Assembly: GCA_019186985.1 (NCBI GenBank)
Contig: JABARQ010000026.1
Coordinates: forward strand, 62,001 to 126,000
DNA length: 64,000 nt
Origin: Prosthecobacter sp.
GTDB lineage: Bacteria; Verrucomicrobiota; Verrucomicrobiia; Verrucomicrobiales; Verrucomicrobiaceae
Direction: 5' to 3'
Positions 58,000 to 64,000 of the stretch are shown here, piece after piece. A program made the translations under genes and the position numbers. Under the pieces are notes generated by a model that had not been told where the DNA came from, searched no databases, and saw nothing but the letters and a program-made list of their open reading frames with translations. The first letter of the stretch is position 1, and the number at the start of each line of letters is the position of its first letter.

Positions 58000-60900
58000 A
58001 TGGCTTTTCGAATCCTGCTGCTTCGTCGGACCGCGTTGAGGGCGGTGGCGGCGGGTATTGGGCTCATGGGGCTGATGCCGTGCGGCGCTGAGGCGCAAGG
58101 CCAGGCGCGGACGGGTGCGCTTCCCTGGGCGGAACGGGAGACTCGGCTGGCGAACGAATACCTGTCGCTCCTGGTCGGGCAGCCGGAATACGGCCGCGTG
58201 GTGGACCTGCTGTGGGCGCTCTATGAAAAGCATGAGGCCACGGCCCTGCTCATGGAAAGCGTGACGGCCCAGGTGCAGGCGCAGCGGCATCCGTCGGTGG
58301 TCCTGGTGCTGGGGCACCTGCTGCGGAAGTCGGGCGACCTGAAAAAGGCGGCAGCCACCTATGAGCAGGTGCTCGGCAACGACAGTTACAAGGCCCTGGC
58401 GCTGCAATCCCTGGCGGACGTGGCCCAGGAGCTGGGCGATCCGGCAAAGGCGCAGCAGTGGACCGGCCGTCTCAACGAGCTGCTGCCCGACACGGACCCT
58501 CAGAAGGTCGATGTCCTGCTGCGGCTGGGAACCCTGGCCTTGTCGGCCCAGAAGAATGAAGAGGCGGTGAAGGCCTGGGAGCAGGCGGCGAAGCTGAAGC
58601 CGGCGGACTTCCAGCTTGTGCGGCAGGTGGCCGAACTGATTTTGCGCGCGGGTTTTCCCGAGCGTGCCGCAGCCTTCTACACGACGCTGGCGGATCAGGG
58701 CGATCCGCAGAAGCGGCTGGACGCGCTCTACGACCTTGCGCGCATTCACGAGCATGCCGACCAGTTTGAAAAGGCCGACGCAGCCTTGAAGAAAGGCCTG
58801 GCGCTGCTCGATTTCCGCGATGTCCGCTACACGGACTTCTTCCGCCGTCGCGTACGGCTGCATGAGCGTTTTGGCACGCTGGAGGACCTGAGGCAGCTGC
58901 TCGTCAAGGCCGCCGCAGCACGGCCGCCGGACGAGCAGGCCCTGCGCGACCTTGCCCGTTTCGAGGAGATGACGGCGGATTCCGACGCCCATGTCAAGAC
59001 CATGCGCGAGCTGGTCAAGGTGGCGCCGCAGGTGGATGACTACCGCTGGGAGCTGGTGCGGCTGCTGCTTGACCATGACGGCACCGCCGAGGCTGCGAAG
59101 CTGCTGGATGAACGGCTCAGGGGGGATGGCGGCGACCTGCCGGTGATCGTCTTCCTGCGTTGCGAGGCCGACCTGCGCAGCGGCCGGCAGAAGGAGGCCG
59201 TCGAGAGGCTGCGCCGCCTGCTGGAGTCCGGCGGCGGCAATGCCGAGGTGGAGAAGCAGGCCCTGGCCTTCGCCCAGCAGCGGGCGCTGGACGAGATCGT
59301 CGAGGCGATCCTCAAGGCGCGTGTCGGGCGCGATCCGGGCCGTGCCGAGGCGGTGTTTGAGCTTGCGGCCTTTCACCGGGCCCGCAAGGACATGGCGGCG
59401 GCGGACGCCCTGCTGCGCCGCTTCACCCGGGACGCGCCCAACGAACAGGAGCGTCAGCGGCGGCTGAACGAGGCCGCAGGCTTCATGGCCACGGGCAGCG
59501 ACCTCGACACCGCGATCATCCTGGCGCGTGAAGCCGTGGCAAAGCCCGGGGCCGGGCGTGAGGAGTTCCTGCGGCTGGCCGACCTGCTCACCGAGCATGC
59601 CGAGCCCGAGGAGGCCCTGGAGTGGCTGGAGAAGGCGTGGAAGGCCTCGAAGAACGAGGAGGAGGGCGTGGACGTGGACGAGAGGATTTACTCCTTGTTG
59701 TTAGGCGAGAGGAAGAAGGAGGCGCCTAGGCAGCGCGGCACGGGCGGCGACTTCCAGCTGCCGGAAATCTTCACCGGCAAGGGCTTTGCCATGACCGAGG
59801 AAAAGCCCGCCGGAGCGGCTGAAACCGCCGAGGAGGTGCTGAACCAGGCCGGGCGGCTGGTGAAGTCCGCGGCCGTGGAAACGCAGCCGCTGGTTCTTTA
59901 CCGCGCCGCCTGGTGGGCGCTCAGGGCGGAGCAGTGGGAGGAGGCCTACGCCGTGATGCGCAGGCTGGAGGCGGTTTCCCCGGGGCGCAGCCTGCCGCCG
60001 GAGGCGGAGAAGCTGCTGCTGGAGCTGACGCTGGCCGACAAGAACACCGCCCTGGCCATGCGCGTGCTGCGCCGCCTCATCGCCAAGGATCCCGCCAACG
60101 TCATCCGCTACACGCTGCGGCTGAGCGAGCTGCTGCTGGAGGATGAGCAGACGGCCTCCGCCGCCGTCAACGTCGGCCTTTCCCATGAGCGCACGGGCTG
60201 GCGCATGGCCACCGAATCCCCGCCTCCCGGCAGGGCCGCCACGCTGCTGCTGGAGCGCGCCTACCGCGAGTCTCCGGATTCCGAGCAGCTGCTGAACGCC
60301 CTCACTCAATGTTATGCCCTGCAGCGGCGCGCGGATGATGCGTTGAAGCTTTGGCAGCAGGCGATCGGCCGCTCCACGGGCGGTGCGGCGTCGGCGCTGA
60401 TGCAGCGTTATGCGGAGATGCTGCTGCAGCGCGGCATGCTGCCCGGGCATGTGGACGTGCAGCTCCGCATTGTCGAGCAGGAGACCGACGTGAAGCGCCG
60501 CCGCGAGGCCTTCACACGCTTCCTCGACCGCTTCTTGTGGGCTGGGGAGGGGGGCGGCGAGCTGCCCGAGGAGGTGATGAAGGAGCGGCTTGAGCTGATC
60601 CGGGACTCGCTGCTGGCCCTGGTGAAGAAGCATCCCTTCGACGGCTTCTATCACGAGGCCCTGGCGCATGTCCATGAACGCTCGGGTGATGTGGCGAAGG
60701 CGTTTGCGGCGATGAAGCAGGCCTACTACACCGCGCCGGACACGCCGTTTTCACTCGACCAGCTGCGCGAGGCCGCGCTGAAGGTGAACGATCTCAAGTC
60801 GGCGATCTACTTTCAGAAGCAGGTCGCCGCAGGTGCCGCGCCGGGGCAGGTCGCGGCGGAGTCGAGGAGGCTCGTGGAGATGCTGGAGCAGACCTTTCAA

Positions 60901-63900
60901 ATCGCCGAGGCGGACCGCGTGCGTCGTCGTCTGGAGAGCCGGTTTTCCCAGGATGCAGCGGCGCTGGAGGACCTGGCGGAGCATTATCGCAGCACGGGCC
61001 AGGACGAGGCCGAGCGGCGGGTGTATGAGCAGATTTCGCGCGTGCGGCCCTGGGATGCGAAGTCGGAGCTGCGGCTGGCGCTGAAGTGCCTGCGGCTGGC
61101 AGATGAAGAAGGGGCGAGAAAGCATCTGGCGGAGATCCTGCGCCGCACCCAGGCCAAGGCCTTCATGCCGCCGGAGGAGGGGGCTCCGGAACGCCTGCCG
61201 CTGCCGCTGGCCGAGCAGCGCAAGGCAGGCCCGCCGGGGCCTGTGACCGAGGTGCTGGGCGAACTGGACGCCGTGCCGGCGCTGAAGACGGCGGAGGTGG
61301 CCGTGCTGCGCAGCTTCCTCAGCCTGCCAAGGCCCGAGTTCAGCGAGCTGCCGGATGAAGTGCCCCACCTGCGCCTGCGGGCGGTCGAGGAGCTGGCGAG
61401 GCTGAACCAAAAGTCTGGCACGACACAGGCCTGGAAGCAGGAGACGGAGACCTGGAAGTCGCCGGTGGAAAGGCTGTGGGCGCTGTATTTCGCCAGGCTG
61501 GGCGGACCCTTCCGCAGCCTGCTGGAGCAGGTGATGAACCCGGCTGAAAAGGCGTCCGAGAGCCTTGAGGCGGTGTTCTGCCGCACCTGGCTGACGATCC
61601 GGTCCGGCGGCATGGCGGAGGCGATGGACCGGGCAACCCAGACAGGGCTGGATGGCGGGCTTCTCGAACAGAGGCAGCGCATGGTGCTCGCAGTATGTGG
61701 CGTGCTGGCGGACCTGGACGGCTTCCGCTTTGCCAAGGGCGGCCTGGCCCGGCTGGGCACGCTGCGCAGCGTGTCGGTGCTCGACATCCTGCGGCGGCTG
61801 CAGGACCAGCAGCGCTATGCCGAGGCGCTGGAGCTCGGGGAGAGCCTGAGCGAGCACAATCCGGCGCTGGGCAGCGCCTTTGTGTTCTCGCTGGCGCGCA
61901 TCGCCGAGTCGGCGGAGCGCTGGGACGTGGCGCGGGAATACCTGGGCCGGGTGGTGCGCGGAGCCGTGCAGCCGGAGGCCTACCGGGGCACCTATGACCC
62001 TTATCTGTTCAGCCTGAGCGCCGCCAACCGCCTGGCCGTCAGCGCCGCCGAGCGCGAACAAAATGTGCGTTCAGCCTGGCGGCGCCTGCAGGCCGTGCCG
62101 CCCTCCTCGATGACCACGCTGCGCAAGGCGGCGGTGGCCGGGCTGGCCGGGGCGCCCGACAAGGCGGCGGCGGAGATGGAGGCCCTGCTGACAGGCGGCT
62201 TCCTGCCCGCCCGGCAGATGGGCGAGCCGAAGGGCATGCTGATGCCGCAGGGGTCGCCGCGCTGGGAGGAGCCGATGCACCTGCGCAGCCTGTGGGAGGA
62301 GACGAGGGAGATCGAGGCGCGCTTCACGAACGAGGGGCTCGGCCAGGTGGTGCAGCAGGTGAACGAGCGGCTGTCCGCGCGCTGGGGCGGCGTGGCGCTG
62401 AGCTCGCGGTCCGGACTGGAGTTTGGCGAATGGCGGCTCGGGCACCTGATCCGGCGCATGAGGACCGCCGATTACCCGACGCGGGTGCGGCTTTTGCGCG
62501 AGCATCTGGCGAGCGTGGACATGCGCCAGGAGGTGTCGGTGGACACCTTGAGCGAGCTGGGCGGCCGGCTGGAGGCGGCGGGCATGTCGCGGGAGGCGAT
62601 CGAGGTTTATGGCATGCTGCCGGGCCGTGCCCCGGCCAACCCGGAGTATGCGCAGTGGCTGATCCGGGTTTCCGAGGCCGCGCTGGACACCCGGACCGGG
62701 CTGAAGTTCACGCTGCAGCTGCTGGAGGCGGAGCCGCCCTACAAGCCGCCGCAGCCGGGGGATGAAGTGCTGCGTGAGAAGCATTCGCACTTCCTGGCGC
62801 TGGAACATGACGTGAACGAGCTGCACCGCCGGGGCTACCTGCCCGCCCCGACCCGTGTGCTGCAGGGGCGCATCCCGCATGAGGTGCCGTATCTGCGCGA
62901 GCTGGCGCTGCTTTATGAAAGGACCGGCCAGGACCGGCTGGCCCTCGACGCCTGGAACCGGCTGCACGAGGCCTTTGTGGCGAACGAGGAGAGCGGCGTG
63001 ATCCCCGACGCCGAGAGCTCGGTGCATCGTGCGCAGCTTTTGGTTCGGCAGAAGCAGCCCGCCGCCGCGCTGGAGGCCCTGCGCAGCGTGCCGCTGGTCG
63101 AGAAGTCGGGGGCTCAGGGCAGGGAGGCGCTCAAGCTGCGCGCCGAACTGGCCGCCGAGGCCGGACGGTGGGAGGAGTTCCGCGAGATGATGACCGTGGC
63201 GGTGGACCTGAAGGCCATCGACGCCATCACGCATCTCACCGCGCTGTGCCGGCGGCATTCACGGGCGGCCGAGGGGCTGAACTTCCTGACCCAGGCTGAA
63301 CGAACCATGAAGGAGGATGCCGAGCGCTTCCGTCTGCGGCTTGAGCTGCTTCGCCTGCTGGCCGCCGACGCCGGCTGGTCGCCGGACCGGGGCCGGGCGC
63401 AGGTGGCGTCCTTCTTCCGGGTGAGGCACCGGGGGCGTGAGGCGCTGAACCAGCTTTCCGACTGGATGAACACCGAGGCTGCAGGGAAAAACCGCGCCGC
63501 CTGGCTGACGATCCTGCGTGCCGAAACCCGTGCGGGAACCGACAGGCCGCTCGCCGCCCTGGCCCTGAGCGCCTTTGCGGACAAGGCGCCGGGCTCGCTG
63601 GCCGACGACCTGGCCGTCGGCTGGCAGAACCTGGCGGATGGCGACCGCATCTGCGTGGAGCTGGCGGCGGAGAACCTGTTGAAAAAGAAGCGGCCCGACC
63701 TGGCCTGGAAGGCCTGCCAGGTGATGCAGGAGCTGCCCTCGATGCGCCTGGAAAGCCGCAAGCAGCCCCTGATGCTGCGCGTCGCCCATGCCATGAAGGA
63801 CCGGACCATCGTGCAGGAGCTGTTTGCCGAAGTCGTGCGCATGCCGATGCCGGGAGGCAGCCAGACGGCGGCCTGGGCGCAGGCGCTTCAGGATTGTGGT

Positions 63901-64000
63901 GAACTGCAGATGGCGCGTGAGCTTTATCAGACCGCCCTGCAACGGCTGGAGGCCACGCAGGCCACCCAGCCCGACATCGTCATCGCCTGGGCCCGTTTTC
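58000..64000 (+). CDS. Very large secreted TPR-repeat protein, 3' end outside window
   Basis: The frame is open from the ATG at 58000 to the window end: 2000 codons without a stop. It has a signal peptide (about residues 1-33, LRAVAAGIGLMGLMPCGAEA) and then almost only helical repeats of the TPR type, for example SGDLKKAAATYEQVL near residue 110, NEEAVKAWEQAAKLKP near 185 and RSGRQKEAVERLRRLLES near 390. The long repeat superhelix suggests a scaffold in the periplasm or on the cell surface; no enzyme domain is seen in the visible part. Minus-strand ORFs across it are composition artefacts. The start has an alternative in-frame ATG at 58066, but 58000 gives the signal peptide. Confidence 0.88.
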   Translation, partial: MAFRILLLRRTALRAVAAGIGLMGLMPCGAEAQGQARTGALPWAERETRLANEYLSLLVGQPEYGRVVDLLWALYEKHEATALLMESVTAQVQAQRHPSVVLVLGHLLRKSGDLKKAAATYEQVLGNDSYKALALQSLADVAQELGDPAKAQQWTGRLNELLPDTDPQKVDVLLRLGTLALSAQKNEEAVKAWEQAAKLKPADFQLVRQVAELILRAGFPERAAAFYTTLADQGDPQKRLDALYDLARIHEHADQFEKADAALKKGLALLDFRDVRYTDFFRRRVRLHERFGTLEDLRQLLVKAAAARPPDEQALRDLARFEEMTADSDAHVKTMRELVKVAPQVDDYRWELVRLLLDHDGTAEAAKLLDERLRGDGGDLPVIVFLRCEADLRSGRQKEAVERLRRLLESGGGNAEVEKQALAFAQQRALDEIVEAILKARVGRDPGRAEAVFELAAFHRARKDMAAADALLRRFTRDAPNEQERQRRLNEAAGFMATGSDLDTAIILAREAVAKPGAGREEFLRLADLLTEHAEPEEALEWLEKAWKASKNEEEGVDVDERIYSLLLGERKKEAPRQRGTGGDFQLPEIFTGKGFAMTEEKPAGAAETAEEVLNQAGRLVKSAAVETQPLVLYRAAWWALRAEQWEEAYAVMRRLEAVSPGRSLPPEAEKLLLELTLADKNTALAMRVLRRLIAKDPANVIRYTLRLSELLLEDEQTASAAVNVGLSHERTGWRMATESPPPGRAATLLLERAYRESPDSEQLLNALTQCYALQRRADDALKLWQQAIGRSTGGAASALMQRYAEMLLQRGMLPGHVDVQLRIVEQETDVKRRREAFTRFLDRFLWAGEGGGELPEEVMKERLELIRDSLLALVKKHPFDGFYHEALAHVHERSGDVAKAFAAMKQAYYTAPDTPFSLDQLREAALKVNDLKSAIYFQKQVAAGAAPGQVAAESRRLVEMLEQTFQIAEADRVRRRLESRFSQDAAALEDLAEHYRSTGQDEAERRVYEQISRVRPWDAKSELRLALKCLRLADEEGARKHLAEILRRTQAKAFMPPEEGAPERLPLPLAEQRKAGPPGPVTEVLGELDAVPALKTAEVAVLRSFLSLPRPEFSELPDEVPHLRLRAVEELARLNQKSGTTQAWKQETETWKSPVERLWALYFARLGGPFRSLLEQVMNPAEKASESLEAVFCRTWLTIRSGGMAEAMDRATQTGLDGGLLEQRQRMVLAVCGVLADLDGFRFAKGGLARLGTLRSVSVLDILRRLQDQQRYAEALELGESLSEHNPALGSAFVFSLARIAESAERWDVAREYLGRVVRGAVQPEAYRGTYDPYLFSLSAANRLAVSAAEREQNVRSAWRRLQAVPPSSMTTLRKAAVAGLAGAPDKAAAEMEALLTGGFLPARQMGEPKGMLMPQGSPRWEEPMHLRSLWEETREIEARFTNEGLGQVVQQVNERLSARWGGVALSSRSGLEFGEWRLGHLIRRMRTADYPTRVRLLREHLASVDMRQEVSVDTLSELGGRLEAAGMSREAIEVYGMLPGRAPANPEYAQWLIRVSEAALDTRTGLKFTLQLLEAEPPYKPPQPGDEVLREKHSHFLALEHDVNELHRRGYLPAPTRVLQGRIPHEVPYLRELALLYERTGQDRLALDAWNRLHEAFVANEESGVIPDAESSVHRAQLLVRQKQPAAALEALRSVPLVEKSGAQGREALKLRAELAAEAGRWEEFREMMTVAVDLKAIDAITHLTALCRRHSRAAEGLNFLTQAERTMKEDAERFRLRLELLRLLAADAGWSPDRGRAQVASFFRVRHRGREALNQLSDWMNTEAAGKNRAAWLTILRAETRAGTDRPLAALALSAFADKAPGSLADDLAVGWQNLADGDRICVELAAENLLKKKRPDLAWKACQVMQELPSMRLESRKQPLMLRVAHAMKDRTIVQELFAEVVRMPMPGGSQTAAWAQALQDCGELQMARELYQTALQRLEATQATQPDIVIAWARF

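Noticed and set aside
57553-59598. 681-aa minus-strand ORF opposite the large TPR gene.
   Set aside because: It is Gln/Arg/Leu-rich composition noise antisense to a high-GC gene with clear TPR periodicity and a signal peptide on the plus strand.

Overview
The window looks like the chromosome of a GC-rich Gram-negative bacterium, most likely a Verrucomicrobium (Prosthecobacter or Verrucomicrobium type). This is an inference from gene content: DUF58/VWA gene cluster, DUF1501 protein, Gfo/Idh/MocA oxidoreductase, BNR sialidase-like protein, very large TPR protein, RND pump with TolC, and little Shine-Dalgarno signal. No rRNA or tRNA gene was seen, so the assignment rests on context only.

Layout. 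1-5 kb: the end of a DUF58/VWA gene cluster and an SDR oxidoreductase. 5-11.4 kb: leftward metabolic genes (small membrane protein, Gfo/Idh oxidoreductase, PLP aminotransferase, MFS transporter, sialidase-like protein, AraC regulator). 11.5-19.5 kb: rightward chrB-chrA chromate-resistance pair behind a double inverted-repeat operator, then a complete tripartite efflux system (RND pump, adaptor, TolC-like outer-membrane protein). 19.69-36.95 kb: one enormous CRISPR array, 238 repeats by hand count, 36-bp repeat, spacers averaging about 37 nt. 37.2-48.9 kb: a leftward type I-G (formerly I-U) cas locus. 49.9-57.8 kb: glcD-like oxidase, DUF1501 protein, ftsH, a conserved hypothetical, a LysM protein, accA and a 48-aa membrane protein. 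58.0 kb to the end: an open-ended TPR protein of at least 2000 residues.

The CRISPR locus is the centre of interest. In transcription order it reads: a 55-aa ORF coupled to csb1; csb1 (Cas7); csb2 (Cas5-Cas6); cas3 (helicase first, HD domain last); a 365-aa Cas8-position protein with an N-terminus like the Csx17 start; an unrecognised 296-aa protein with a basic N-terminus; a 52-aa ORF overlapping its end; a Phd/VapB-PIN toxin-antitoxin pair with its own palindromic operator; a cas4-cas1 fusion; cas2; then the array. The effector genes overlap by 4 bp each and form one translationally coupled unit. The toxin-antitoxin pair and the unknown genes sit exactly between the interference and adaptation modules. 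Upstream of the operon is a broken helicase N-terminus (Cas3-like) whose ORF runs into a sequence matching the array repeat at 24 of 36 positions.

Array polarity: all decayed or rearranged repeats found lie in the leftmost quarter, and the right end next to cas2 is perfect. The leader is therefore probably at the right end, with transcription leftward like the cas genes. The hundreds of long ORFs across the array (repeating peptides such as STGPHSLECGE and LQRGRTRWSAE) are artefacts of a stop-free repeat and are not genes.
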